Of a DNA stretch of 19,324 nt, positions 1-8,291 are shown piece by piece. The notes under the pieces are model-generated. The model had not been told where the DNA came from and made no database searches. It saw nothing but the letters and a program-made list of their open reading frames with translations. The position numbers were made by a program, and so were the translations under genes. Numbering within the stretch: position 1 is the first letter of the stretch; each line of letters begins with the position of its first letter. Source of the DNA: an uncultured Oxalobacteraceae bacterium (lineage in GTDB: Bacteria > Pseudomonadota > Gammaproteobacteria > Burkholderiales > Burkholderiaceae); NCBI GenBank assembly GCA_946479255.1, contig CAMLFK010000074.1, positions 1 to 19,324 on the forward strand. Direction: 5' to 3'.

Positions 1-101
1 ATCCCATTTATCTCAGACCGGCGCGGCACCCGCTTCGTTCCTGCTAATCTGGGTCCGGGTATGCCATCATCTACCAGGCGCAAACAGAGCCTGAACTTAC
101 C

Positions 102-302
102 ATGCAGCGCTTCCTGATCATTAGCGGCTTCGTTCTGCTGGCCAGCGGTATCGCCTGGCCCTGGCTGTCCAGGTTTCCATTCGGTCGCTTGCCGGGCGAT
201 ATACATGTCGTACGCGAAGGATTCCAGTTCTATTTTCCGCTGACCACCTGCTTGTTGATTTCCCTGGTCGTCACGGTCTTGTTCTGGATATTTCGCCGGT
301 GA
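102..302 (+). CDS. DUF2905 family small membrane protein
   Basis: A 66-residue protein with two hydrophobic segments (about residues 4-22 and 46-63) around a short polar loop. It carries the hallmark pattern of the DUF2905 family: a GRLPGDI motif (residues 28-34) followed by FYFPLTTCLLIS (residues 43-54) and a basic C-terminal RR. The length is normal for the family. It is probably an inner-membrane protein; the family has no established function. The ATG is the first in frame, and no strong Shine-Dalgarno is visible in front of it. It stands alone, converging on the phosphatase gene 39 bases downstream, and I see no clear terminator in that gap. Confidence 0.9.
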   Translation: MQRFLIISGFVLLASGIAWPWLSRFPFGRLPGDIHVVREGFQFYFPLTTCLLISLVVTVLFWIFRR

Positions 303-341
303 CCGCCATGTTCGTCGGCTCAGCGAAGGGCGCCTGTCGCC

Positions 342-1898
342 TTACGCGGTACTTCCGGCAATCACCAGCTGAAACGGCTTATCCACATCCTCGACGTACC
401 ATTTCACGTACACATCGTGAGGATTAGGCGCCTTCGGACCATTCGGTTCGATTGACAGCCAGTTGCGCGCCCCGATAAACCTGCTCTCTGCGCCTTTGAA
501 CTTGAGCATTCTCCCCTTGATGAAGATATCGATGTCCTCTTCGTCTTCGAGCAGGCGGTTCAGCCCGAACATGAGGGTGCCATGAGGGGGAGGGTGGACG
601 ATGCCGGAGGCCGTCAACTGGTGGATCAGGTCCTGATTGCGCCGCGTCGCGTGGCGGGTATGTTCGATCAGTCCGTGGGCCGCCACGTGCACGTCGCCGG
701 ACACGATGGTGACGCAAGTGCCAGTGCGGTCGGCAAATCCGAACAGGCGTTTGATCAGGCGTATGCGCTCGTCTTCATGTTCGGCGGCGGTCCAGTGATC
801 GCGCAGGTCATCTTCAGCCTCCTGCTGGCCGGGTATCATGCCCAGCGCATTCTGAAGGGCCTGGAAGCCGGGATGCATGACTGGAATGCTCGAGACGACA
901 AACAGATGGGCCAGGCCATCGGGCTCGGACACGCCTTTGCGCTGGTCGATCCACCGTAGCGCGGATGTCCAGCTCTCGCTCGACATGATCGACTCGCCGG
1001 AGCGCTCGCTGCGCAGGTCCAGCACCAGCAAGCCGAAAGTGCCTACCTGAAAGCCCAGCGTATGGCCGCCCGCCGTCAGGTATTCCGGCGGGCGCGCGGT
1101 GTCCGGGCCGCGGTGGCGCTGGAACAGGAGGAAGTATTTGTTTGCCGCGGCGAACATGGCCTGGTACAGCTTGGTGTTCTCGATCCCATCGAGCGAACCC
1201 CAGCCGTCGATGATGTCGTGGTCGTCCCACATCGTCACCGATGGGATCTGTGCGAAGCTTGTGCGCGGCGCGCCTGCTTGCCAACGCTCCAGGTACAGGT
1301 TCCAGTAAAAGTCGTCGAGCAAGTCCTGAACTTCAGGCCCATCCTGTTGATAGAGCGCGGAGCGTGACCACCCCATTTTCTTTCGCAGGTCCTTGAGCTT
1401 GCAGCGAATCTCGTCGGCATAGACCTGGTCCCCACCCAGTACGAGCAGGTGGTAGGCGCAGTCTTCGTGTTTCTCTTGCAGGATGAGCCAGTTTGCATCC
1501 GCCAGCGGCTTGTTGTCGTCAACCGCGTCGTCGTCGTCCCCATCGGCCGCGTACGATTCCCGCAGGCGCTCGCTGGAGAAACCGTTGCAGGACCCATAGG
1601 CCATGCGCGGGCCTGCGCCGGCGGCCGGCACGGCAAACGTGTAGCGCGCCGAACCGACGGCATAGGTCACGGTTCGCTCCCCCAGCGGAACGCTGATGTC
1701 ATAGCGCAGCACGGAAATCTGGCCTTCACGCTTGTGCAAGGTGGCCGGCCCGCCCAGGTGGGTCACGCCGCCGGCGTCAATCACGCTCACTTCCGGCACG
1801 CCGTTGCCCTGCACAGCGAACAGGACCGAAACCCGCCAGTTGCCGCTGGCAGCGTCGATGCCCTGGAATGACAGGGCAGGACCAGCAAGAATATTCAT
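342..1898 (-). CDS. PhoD-like metallophosphatase (alkaline phosphatase D family)
   Basis: A 518-residue protein of the PhoD-like metallophosphatase family, which hydrolyses phosphomono- or diesters using a bimetal (Fe/Ca type) centre. Visible motifs in order are GSCN (102-105), GGDQVYAD (155-162), WDDHDI (224-229), DLRSERS (294-300) and SGDVHVAAHG (400-409), so the metal-binding Asp/His blocks are intact. The first ~95 residues form a beta-rich N-terminal domain. There is no Sec or Tat signal peptide, unlike classical secreted PhoD, so a cytoplasmic location is expected. An acidic patch (119-128, mostly Asp) lies just before the first catalytic block. The start is supported by GAAGGA about 8 bases upstream. 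It is a lone gene read from the short gap before the ABC permease gene. The substrate cannot be inferred. Confidence 0.88.
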   Translation of the reverse strand: MNILAGPALSFQGIDAASGNWRVSVLFAVQGNGVPEVSVIDAGGVTHLGGPATLHKREGQISVLRYDISVPLGERTVTYAVGSARYTFAVPAAGAGPRMAYGSCNGFSSERLRESYAADGDDDDAVDDNKPLADANWLILQEKHEDCAYHLLVLGGDQVYADEIRCKLKDLRKKMGWSRSALYQQDGPEVQDLLDDFYWNLYLERWQAGAPRTSFAQIPSVTMWDDHDIIDGWGSLDGIENTKLYQAMFAAANKYFLLFQRHRGPDTARPPEYLTAGGHTLGFQVGTFGLLVLDLRSERSGESIMSSESWTSALRWIDQRKGVSEPDGLAHLFVVSSIPVMHPGFQALQNALGMIPGQQEAEDDLRDHWTAAEHEDERIRLIKRLFGFADRTGTCVTIVSGDVHVAAHGLIEHTRHATRRNQDLIHQLTASGIVHPPPHGTLMFGLNRLLEDEEDIDIFIKGRMLKFKGAESRFIGARNWLSIEPNGPKAPNPHDVYVKWYVEDVDKPFQLVIAGSTA

Positions 1899-1975
1899 GG
1901 TAATCCTTCGATATCAATGAAGACGTCCTGAAGCGACGGTGAAACTTGCCGCATAATATTATTCAAACGGCAATC

Positions 1976-2004
1976 ATTGTATTGGATTACGGCAGGCATT
2001 GTAA
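1976..2004 (-). promoter_or_regulatory. candidate promoter of the PhoD-like gene
   Basis: On the minus strand TTACAA (2004-1999) and TACAAT (1981-1976) are separated by 17 bases, about 80 bases before the phosphatase start codon. The -10 matches the sigma-70 consensus at 5 of 6 bases, but the -35 is weak. The surrounding A/T-rich stretch (about 1950-2015) stands out from the GC-rich background. Other -10-like hexamers (for example around 1954-1963) are possible, so the exact element is uncertain. Confidence 0.35.
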
Positions 2005-2015
2005 GAATATTCTTA
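2002..2015. repeat. 14-bp perfect palindrome TAAGAATATTCTTA
   Basis: TAAGAATATTCTTA reads identically on both strands. It contains the TAA stop codon of the downstream ABC permease (2015-2013) and overlaps the candidate -35 of the PhoD-like gene. It could be an operator for a dimeric regulator. It lacks the long GC stem and T-run of an intrinsic terminator. No regulator can be assigned from sequence alone. Confidence 0.4.
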
Positions 2016-3299
2016 TGGCCGACGGATGCCAAGCCCACGCACCTCACGCATCTGGCTTGAGCTCAAGCCGCGATAGCTCATCACTGAAGGCGCCAGGACG
2101 GCGCGCCAGCGCTCCTCCAGCGCCTCCACCTCGTCGGCATAGCGTTTGAACTGCGCCGGGTCCGCGCCTGCGAGCCGGTCGGCGGTCCGGGTCAGGCCCA
2201 GGCCCGGGGCCAGCCAAAGCAGCGGTCCGAGCACCTCGGCCTGCTCCATCCGCGCGTGCTGAAAGCGACCCATCATTGCGGCAATCCGCCGGTCCTGCCA
2301 GATCATTTTCGGCACGTAGGTAAGGGGCCAGGTATGGCTTTGCACGCTGGCGGGGCGGTGCTGGGGATGGCGCTCGTACCAATCGTCGAGCAAGGCGGGC
2401 ATGCGTTCTTCCGCTTCGTGCTGGACATAACGCACCGCGATCACGGTCGCTTCGCGCGCAGGAAGCGGCACGCGTTCTTCGGCGTACCGGCTCAGCCAGG
2501 CCGGGAACACCACATTCAGCACCAGCCACAGCCCGATCAGGCCGAGCGCGCTGCCCGCCGACGACAGCCTGGTCAGGTTGAACATGCCGGCGGTCAGCAC
2601 CCAGAGCAGGGTATAGAGCGACAAGAAGCCCAGCCATACAAGCAGGTCCGCCCCGGCGGCGCCAGGGTCGAGCGAAAACGCCAGGGCCGATGCCAGGCTC
2701 GCCGTGCCGAGCACAACAAGAAACCGGACCGCCAGAGCGGCCAGCACAAGCCGCATCGGCGAGGCCGCCTGGGCACGGATGAGCGGCCAGATGCCGCGTT
2801 CGCGCGCCTCGTGCACCAGGTCATAGGCAAAGGCAATCACGGCAAGCGGAATCAGCAGGGCCGCCACCACGGCAAAATCGGGAATGCCAAAGCTCTCAAG
2901 CAGGGGATTGCCCAAGGGCGCGCCGCGGCGCGGGTCGAGATGCCGGCTGTCGATGGACACCTTCACATCGAAGGGCTGCTTGTAGAACTGCTGTACGGCC
3001 AGGACCAGGCCGCCGGGGGCTGGCCGCAGGGCCGGCGGGGCTACTGCGCGGCCGAACTCATAGGCCTGGCGGGCGGCATCAAGAGACTCCGGCGCGGATG
3101 TCCCGGAGACTGCCTTGTCTTGCTTGGCAAGATGACTGTCCCATGCGGCCATGCGCTCGCGCTCCAGTTGCCGGTAAGCCGAGGCCGAGCCTCCGGCAAA
3201 CCAGGCGCTCGCGCACAAGAGAAGAAGTAGCATCGCGCCGATGAGGAGGTTGTTACGGTGGCTCCGAAAGCGCATCCATTCGGCGGACAGCAGCATCAT
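2013..3299 (-). CDS. ABC-2 type permease, DUF3526-like (second permease)
   Basis: A 428-residue multi-spanning inner-membrane protein, and the last gene of the TonB receptor/ABC operon. It has an N-terminal membrane segment (about residues 17-36), a long soluble loop (about 37-140), a cluster of hydrophobic helices (about 140-290), then a second large polar loop and a final hydrophobic stretch (LGPLLWLAPGLGL). This layout matches the DUF3526/ABC-2 permease subunits that pair with a NosF/CcmA-like ATPase. The start chosen is the first ATG of an ATGATG pair. It overlaps the upstream permease stop by four bases (ATGA) and is preceded by GAAAGG at good spacing. An in-frame start 69 bases upstream would add a basic, unsupported N-terminus. 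It probably forms a heterodimeric channel with the preceding permease. The substrate is unknown. Confidence 0.8.
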   Translation of the reverse strand: MMLLSAEWMRFRSHRNNLLIGAMLLLLLCASAWFAGGSASAYRQLERERMAAWDSHLAKQDKAVSGTSAPESLDAARQAYEFGRAVAPPALRPAPGGLVLAVQQFYKQPFDVKVSIDSRHLDPRRGAPLGNPLLESFGIPDFAVVAALLIPLAVIAFAYDLVHEARERGIWPLIRAQAASPMRLVLAALAVRFLVVLGTASLASALAFSLDPGAAGADLLVWLGFLSLYTLLWVLTAGMFNLTRLSSAGSALGLIGLWLVLNVVFPAWLSRYAEERVPLPAREATVIAVRYVQHEAEERMPALLDDWYERHPQHRPASVQSHTWPLTYVPKMIWQDRRIAAMMGRFQHARMEQAEVLGPLLWLAPGLGLTRTADRLAGADPAQFKRYADEVEALEERWRAVLAPSVMSYRGLSSSQMREVRGLGIRRP

Positions 3300-4696
3300 G
3301 GCCGGACCTTTCTGGTTGCAAGGACCAGCAGACCGGCCGCGGCGGCGAGCCAGCCGCACAGGACCCACAGCTCGCTCAGCGCAAACCGAAGTGCGGTGCC
3401 GGCGGCAGGAGGGAGGTACTCGAAGCGTCGGATCGACTGCCAGACTGAATTGCCGGCATACTTCTCTTCAAAAGAACGCATTCCGCGCGAATGTGCCGCG
3501 TCCCAGGTGTCGATCGCCGTGTTGACATACTGGCGGTAGGCCTCGGCCTGATCCTCGAAATCCTTACGGTGCCGGATGTCGGTCCCTGCCAGTTTCATCG
3601 ACGCCAGGCGCAGCGCCACGGCCGGACTGAGCACGCCGGCCGCGGCCATGATAGCCTCTTGCCGGCTGTAGCTTGCCCACAGGCGGTCGAAATGGATGGC
3701 GTGCACTTTGTCGGCATAGGCGTCGCGCTGCATGCGCCGCAGCGCATAGGCGCCAACCGGCAGGTCTTCGAGCCGGCCAAGCCCGTATTGCTTGAGCAGG
3801 GCGGCGTCGTAGCGCTTGCCACGTTCGGCCAGCGTACCGTCGCCCGGCAAGCCATCCTCATCGTCGCGCTTGATCGCGTTCCAGAATTGTTCGGCTGACG
3901 GCAAAGGGACTAGCGCGTTGGCCATGGCGGCAGCGCCGCGCGGCACGATGAAAGTGAACGCCATCCACAGCAGCATCAAAGTCGCCAGCGCTTGCTGGCT
4001 GGTGCGGCAGTAAGCCGATACCGCCAGTCCAAGCGCTGTGAGGATGAGCGCATACACGAGTACTGCGCCCATCAGATAGATGACCCGGTCTGCCAGCTCG
4101 GCGGGCGTCAACGCCAGCACGACTGCGAACGACAGCAGCACCACGAACACGGGAATCGTCAGCTGCGCGAGCAGCTTGCTGCGCATCAGGTCTTGCGCGC
4201 GGATGCCGGCGCCGAACGACATGCGCAGCGTACCGCTTTCGCGCTCCTGGGTGACGGCATTGAAGCTCAAGGCAAAGATCAGCAGCGACAGCACGGTGGT
4301 GAACAGGTAAGCCGGCGACAGTTCACCGAGGCGCAGCGACACCACGTCGCTCTCGCTTTCCGAAAAGCGCAAGATGTTGCGGCGATGGGGTTCCAGCCAC
4401 AGCGCCTCGCCCAGGTAGCGCGTCACACCGGGGTCGAGCGCGGCCAGCACGGAGCTTGGTGCGAACACGTACAGGCCGAAATGCGCGCCGCGGTGTGGGT
4501 GACGGTCGCCTTGCTGGTCCCATTGCGCACGCGCTTGGGCTTCCGCCAGGGCCTTTCGCGCGGATGCCTCGGCCACCTGCGATTTCGCGTTGACGAAAAC
4601 CGCAATGAACAGGATGGCGAACAGGGTCACCAGCAGCAGGGTACGGGTGTCGCGTGCGAGCGCAAGCAGCTCTTTGCGCAGCAGGGCCGGCATCAT
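3296..4696 (-). CDS. ABC-2 type permease, DUF3526 family (first permease)
   Basis: A 466-residue inner-membrane permease. The N-terminus MMPALLRKELLALARDTRT is typical of ABC-2/DUF3526 subunits. It is followed by a membrane helix (about 19-36), a large extracytoplasmic loop (about 37-127), five or so helices (about 128-255), a second soluble loop (about 260-435) and a C-terminal helix. After the second helix NAVTQERESGTLRMS (146-160) matches the cytoplasmic coupling motif through which ABC-2 permeases contact their ATPase. The ATG overlaps the ATPase stop codon (ATGA) with no Shine-Dalgarno in front, so translation probably depends on coupling to the ATPase gene. It is homologous in layout to the following permease, suggesting a duplicated pair. 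Function is inferred from family and context only. Confidence 0.85.
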   Translation of the reverse strand: MMPALLRKELLALARDTRTLLLVTLFAILFIAVFVNAKSQVAEASARKALAEAQARAQWDQQGDRHPHRGAHFGLYVFAPSSVLAALDPGVTRYLGEALWLEPHRRNILRFSESESDVVSLRLGELSPAYLFTTVLSLLIFALSFNAVTQERESGTLRMSFGAGIRAQDLMRSKLLAQLTIPVFVVLLSFAVVLALTPAELADRVIYLMGAVLVYALILTALGLAVSAYCRTSQQALATLMLLWMAFTFIVPRGAAAMANALVPLPSAEQFWNAIKRDDEDGLPGDGTLAERGKRYDAALLKQYGLGRLEDLPVGAYALRRMQRDAYADKVHAIHFDRLWASYSRQEAIMAAAGVLSPAVALRLASMKLAGTDIRHRKDFEDQAEAYRQYVNTAIDTWDAAHSRGMRSFEEKYAGNSVWQSIRRFEYLPPAAGTALRFALSELWVLCGWLAAAAGLLVLATRKVRP

Positions 4697-5406
4697 GCGG
4701 CGGCCCGCGCGTGCTCAAGGTAGAGCTGTTCCAGTTCGGGGCGCTCGATCTCCCGTGCGGACACCTCCACCACCAGCCGTCCATGCTTCATGATGCCGAT
4801 GCGGTCGGCCACCTGTTTGGCATTGAACAGGTCGTGGGTCGCCATCAGGACGGCAATGCCACGCTCGCCCGCCGCGCGCACTTGTGTGGCGAAATCGTTG
4901 GTGGCGGCCGGGTCCAGCCCGGAAGTCGGTTCGTCGAGCAGCATGGCGATGGCTTGCCGCGCAGACGCCACCGCCAGGCCGACCTTCTGGCGCATTCCCT
5001 TCGAATACGTGGCGCAGCGCGCGAGATGAAATTGTGCGTCCAGGCCGGCCTCGCCGAGCAGCCGGGACGCCGTTTGCCGGTCCACCTTGCGCCCTGCCGC
5101 CGCGCAGAAATAGATCAGGTTCTCCACGCCACTCATATACGGATACAGCGCCACGTTCTCGGGGAGATAGGCCAGCGAACGCGCCGCGCCGGCATCCAGG
5201 CGCAGCGAGCGCCCGCCAATGACGATGTCGCCCGAGGCCGGGCTGACAAAGCCCAGCAGGGAGTTGATCGTGGTGGTCTTGCCGGCGCCGTTCCCGCCGA
5301 GCAGGGCGTACACGCACCCGGGAGCCACTTCAAGATTGAGCCCGTCGATGACGCGGCGCTGGCCAAACTGCACCACCAGTTGGCTGATACGAATAGCGTG
5401 CTGCAT
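4693..5406 (-). CDS. ABC transporter ATP-binding protein
   Basis: A 237-residue ABC ATPase of the CcmA/NosF-like type. It has Walker A GGNGAGKT (37-44), a Q-loop region YLPENVALYP in which Glu replaces the usual Gln (common in this subgroup), signature YSKGMRQ (134-140, in place of LSGGQ), Walker B AMLLDEP (154-160), the D-loop SGLD and the H-loop MATHD (188-192). The start at 5406 is preceded by TAGGAG at good spacing and begins eight bases after the TonB receptor stop. A longer in-frame reading to 5562 only runs antisense to that receptor. The protein should energise the two downstream ABC-2 permeases. No periplasmic binding protein is encoded nearby, which fits an export- or extraction-type ABC system rather than a classical importer. 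Confidence 0.93.
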   Translation of the reverse strand: MQHAIRISQLVVQFGQRRVIDGLNLEVAPGCVYALLGGNGAGKTTTINSLLGFVSPASGDIVIGGRSLRLDAGAARSLAYLPENVALYPYMSGVENLIYFCAAAGRKVDRQTASRLLGEAGLDAQFHLARCATYSKGMRQKVGLAVASARQAIAMLLDEPTSGLDPAATNDFATQVRAAGERGIAVLMATHDLFNAKQVADRIGIMKHGRLVVEVSAREIERPELEQLYLEHARAAA

Positions 5407-5414
5407 GCCGGCTC

Positions 5415-7496
5415 CTAGAAGAAGTAGCGCAGCGAAACGCCGCCGTGGCGCTTCGGCTGCGGCGACACCCACAGGCCGGTGGCGGAAGCGAAGAAGCTTT
5501 CGCCGATGGCGTGCGGCTGGAGTACGGCAAAGGCAGTCAACTGCACCCGGCGCAAGTCCCACGACACGCGCGCGTCGTAGCGTGTGTGAGTGGGCACCGT
5601 ACGTTCGGTGAGCGGGGCGCCGGCGGCGTATGGTATGCCGGCGGTCAGGTAGGCATCGACGCTGTAGCGCAGCGCACCCTGCGCCAGCGGCTGCTGCAGT
5701 TCGGCTCCAAGCTTGGCCTGGTGCCGGGCCACTGAAATGAAGCGCGCCGTGTTAGGCAGCGGATTGTTGATCTCGGCCTGGAACAGGCGGGTATAGCTGG
5801 CATACAGGCCGAGCATGGCCGATGCCTGCCAGCGGGTGGATATTTCCATGCCGCGGCAGGCCGTATCGCCCACCGAGGCGAAGCTGGTCGCCCCGGTTTG
5901 CACGATCTCGTCCTCGTTCAAGGTGTGGAACAAGGTGGCGCCCAGCGTCCACGCGGGCACGATCGCCGGCTCGAAGCCCAGATCGTACGAGCGTACCTTG
6001 GAGGGAGCGATGCCGGCATTGGCGCGTCCACCGGTGGCCCCAAGCGGACCGGCCGCGCCGGCGGGACTGATCTGCTGCGCCGCCGCCGAACGGAAACCTT
6101 CGGCGGCATTGGCGAACACGGTCAAGCCGGCTCGCGGACTCCAGGCCGCGCCGATTTTCGGCGTCAGCACCGACTTGCGGTAGTCAGTTGATGCTTGCGG
6201 CAGCTTGCGATTGCCGATCTCGTAATCGAACCAGTCGCGGCGCAAGCCGGCCGTCAGGCGCCAGTTCGGCGCCGGCTTGTACTGCACCTCGCCGAACACG
6301 CCGTAGGTGATCAGGTCGAGGCCGAGGCCGAGATTGGTCAGCCAGGTGCTGGTCGGCAGGCGGTTCTGATAGCGCTGGCGCGTGCCATCGCCACGGTCGC
6401 GGCGCAGGTCCGCTCCCAGCAACAGCGATGCATAGGTCCAGGCGAAGCGGTAAGCCGCGCTGCCGCCGTAGATGGTCCGGTCGTCGATGCCGGCGTTGTG
6501 CAGGATATTGCCGGCGGCAGTGGCGCGCAGGCGTTCAAAGTCTTCGGCGTAGGCGGTGAGCTGGAGGCCGGTGTCGCCCAGTGGCGTGCGCTCGAACACC
6601 AGCGAAGTGCGGCGGCCGTCGCCAAAGCCCAGGGGCATATTCTCTTCGGCTGCCGAACGCGCCACCGCGCCGCCGGCAAGCCGGTCGTAGTTCAGGTAGC
6701 CCGAAGTTTCGAAGCTGGAGCGGTAGTGGTTCACCCGGGCGCTGTAGCGTGCCTCGCCGATGGTGGTGGAGAGTTTCCAGAACAGCTTGTCCCGGTCGAG
6801 CCAGGTGCCTTTGCGGTAACCGTCGGTGCGGTAGGCATCAGCGACCAGCAAAGAATCTACCTGGCCGGCCTTGGCCGAATGGATCAGCGAGGCACGGCGC
6901 CCGCCGTAGGTTTCCACGCTCACGGCGGCGCTCGATGGGACGGCACCGGAGCGGGTCACGATGTTGACCGCGCCGGAACGGTTCTGGTCACCGTGGCGCA
7001 CCGACACCGGCCCCTTGATGACTTCGATGCGCCCGACCATCTCGGGCGTGAGCCACTCCAGGAATGCCGGTCCGTGCCCGGCGCCGGCCTCGCTCGACGG
7101 CATGTTCTGCGGCACGCCGTCCACATACACGGCGGCGTCTGCGCCATGCGTGCCCTGGGTTGCAAAGCCGCGCATCTTGAAGCCATTGCCGGTATCGCCC
7201 TGGTCCAGGTTGTTGGCCACGACCCCGGGCACACGCCTGAAAATATTGGATATGTCCCGGCCGATGTTGATGGTGGCCACTTCTTGTGCTTCCACCACGG
7301 TGACGCTGGCTGGCAGTGCCTCGGCCTTGCCGGACAGGCGGGTTTGGTCGTCCTTGCGAAGGGCCTGCCCCTGTACTGTCACGGTCGGCATGAGGACTTC
7401 CGCGGACGCACCCTCCTGCTGGGCGTGGGCGGCAGGGGATGCGAGCGCCAAGGCGCTGGCGGCGATCGAAATAGCGTGGTGGGGGCGGGTATTCAT
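5415..7496 (-). CDS. TonB-dependent outer-membrane receptor
   Basis: A 693-residue outer-membrane receptor. It has a signal peptide (about 1-25, ending AAHA/QQ), a possible TonB-box region around PTVTVQG (about 37-43), a plug domain (about 60-170) containing VPGVVANN, KMRGFATQG, VYVDGVPQ and RIEVIKGP, then a beta-barrel ending in aromatic SLRYFF as outer-membrane proteins do. It uses the TonB/ExbB/ExbD system for energised uptake of a chelate or metal complex; the ligand is not deducible. The start at 7496 is chosen because it gives the signal peptide, although no clear Shine-Dalgarno precedes it. Upstream in-frame Mets run into the regulator remnant. It is first in the operon with the ABC genes. 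The usual upstream promoter space is absent: the truncated Fur-family gene starts 22 bases away on the other strand. Confidence 0.92.
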   Translation of the reverse strand: MNTRPHHAISIAASALALASPAAHAQQEGASAEVLMPTVTVQGQALRKDDQTRLSGKAEALPASVTVVEAQEVATINIGRDISNIFRRVPGVVANNLDQGDTGNGFKMRGFATQGTHGADAAVYVDGVPQNMPSSEAGAGHGPAFLEWLTPEMVGRIEVIKGPVSVRHGDQNRSGAVNIVTRSGAVPSSAAVSVETYGGRRASLIHSAKAGQVDSLLVADAYRTDGYRKGTWLDRDKLFWKLSTTIGEARYSARVNHYRSSFETSGYLNYDRLAGGAVARSAAEENMPLGFGDGRRTSLVFERTPLGDTGLQLTAYAEDFERLRATAAGNILHNAGIDDRTIYGGSAAYRFAWTYASLLLGADLRRDRGDGTRQRYQNRLPTSTWLTNLGLGLDLITYGVFGEVQYKPAPNWRLTAGLRRDWFDYEIGNRKLPQASTDYRKSVLTPKIGAAWSPRAGLTVFANAAEGFRSAAAQQISPAGAAGPLGATGGRANAGIAPSKVRSYDLGFEPAIVPAWTLGATLFHTLNEDEIVQTGATSFASVGDTACRGMEISTRWQASAMLGLYASYTRLFQAEINNPLPNTARFISVARHQAKLGAELQQPLAQGALRYSVDAYLTAGIPYAAGAPLTERTVPTHTRYDARVSWDLRRVQLTAFAVLQPHAIGESFFASATGLWVSPQPKRHGGVSLRYFF

Positions 7497-7518
7497 CGGC
7501 GAACAAAGGTGAGTAGGA

Positions 7519-7815
7519 ATGGAGTTAATGTTTACCGGCGAACCGATGGACAAGGTCACGCTGTACCGGGTGCTCGACTGGCTGGTGGCGCACGGCCTGG
7601 CCCATAAGATCGTCAGCGAGGACCGCGTCTGGCGTTTCAAGGCCAATGTATCGCGCGCGACGGCGCACCAGCACGCTCACTTCCAGTGCACCAGTTGTGA
7701 CAAGGTGGTCTACCTGGAGAACGTGCCGGTGAGCAGCAAAGTGGCGGTGCCGTCCGGCTTTCGGACGGAAGAGGCCGAGCTGACGGTCCGCGGCGTCTGC
7801 GACAAGTGTTCGTAG
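7519..7815 (+). pseudogene. Fur-family (Zur-like) regulator lacking its N-terminus
   Basis: A 98-residue reading frame matching the middle and end of a Fur-family metalloregulator. It has the recognition-helix region DKVTLYRVLDWLVAHGLAHK (11-30), EDRVWRF, the HQHAHFQC metal/dimerisation block, a CTSC pair and the final GVCDKC pair that hold the structural zinc. Family members are usually about 135-150 residues. The first ~40, which form the initial DNA-binding helices, are missing, and an in-frame TGA sits at 7510-7512. The upstream DNA instead encodes the TonB receptor signal peptide on the other strand. AAAGGTGA (7505-7512) lies six bases before this ATG, so the fragment could still be translated, but a functional repressor is doubtful. 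It was presumably the divergent regulator of the receptor operon (inference). Confidence 0.82.
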
Positions 7816-7869
7816 TAAATCCCTAACTGGTGGCTGTCGCGCATCCGCGCGCCGTAGTCGCCCCGATGA

Positions 7870-8291
7870 ATGCAACTTGTCCCGCCGGAGGGATTGCTGT
7901 TGAAGTTTGTGCTCGGGCTGCGCCACGGGCTCGATCCGGACCACATCGCGATCGTCGACCCGATCGCTTACGGCAGGTCCGGGCAGGCGCGGCGCGGCGG
8001 TGACGGTAGCGGCAATCGTCATGCAGGCCTTGCGCCGTGCTTCACGGCGGGCATGATCGTGGTCGATTCGCTCGACGGCTAACTGATGAACCGGCTGCTG
8101 GCCAATCCCGACGTGGGACAGCGCGAGCGCTACCGCCGCGTGGTCGGGTGGCTGACCGTGACCGCCGCCTATGGCGTGGCGGCCCATGGGACGGCCAGCA
8201 ATCTGTGGCCCGGGTTCGAACTGGATGAGGATACCTTCGCCGTCATTGGCGCCTGCATGGTCGGCAGCTTCTTCATGCTGTCCCTGTGGAG
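7870..8291 (+). pseudogene. degraded NiCoT (HoxN/NixA-family) nickel/cobalt permease
   Basis: Fragments of a nickel/cobalt permease. The frame from 7870 gives LGLRHGLDPDHIAIVD, the NiCoT signature (H-x4-DH) in transmembrane helix II. A second frame around 7985-8050 gives GAAVTVAAIVMQAL, resembling the following helix, so a frameshift lies near 7975-7990. The first frame resumes with FTAGMIVVDSLDG, the FTLGM-x-DTLD block late in the family, then hits TAA at 8080-8082 and continues LMNRLLANPD in the same frame. The stretch between the second and third fragments is far too short, so a large central part is lost. Intact members are about 280-350 residues. The 3' end fades into the PEP-CTERM gene on the other strand near 8290. 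It cannot make a working transporter. Confidence 0.78.

Noticed and set aside
2256..3230. Plus-strand open frame of 324 codons
   Set aside because: Antisense to the second ABC-2 permease; the composition is low-complexity (His/Gln/Arg/Gly-rich) as expected from a shadow frame.
6195..7607. Long open frame on the plus strand (470 codons)
   Set aside because: It lies fully antisense to the TonB receptor, shows no family motif, and is explained by high-GC codon bias.
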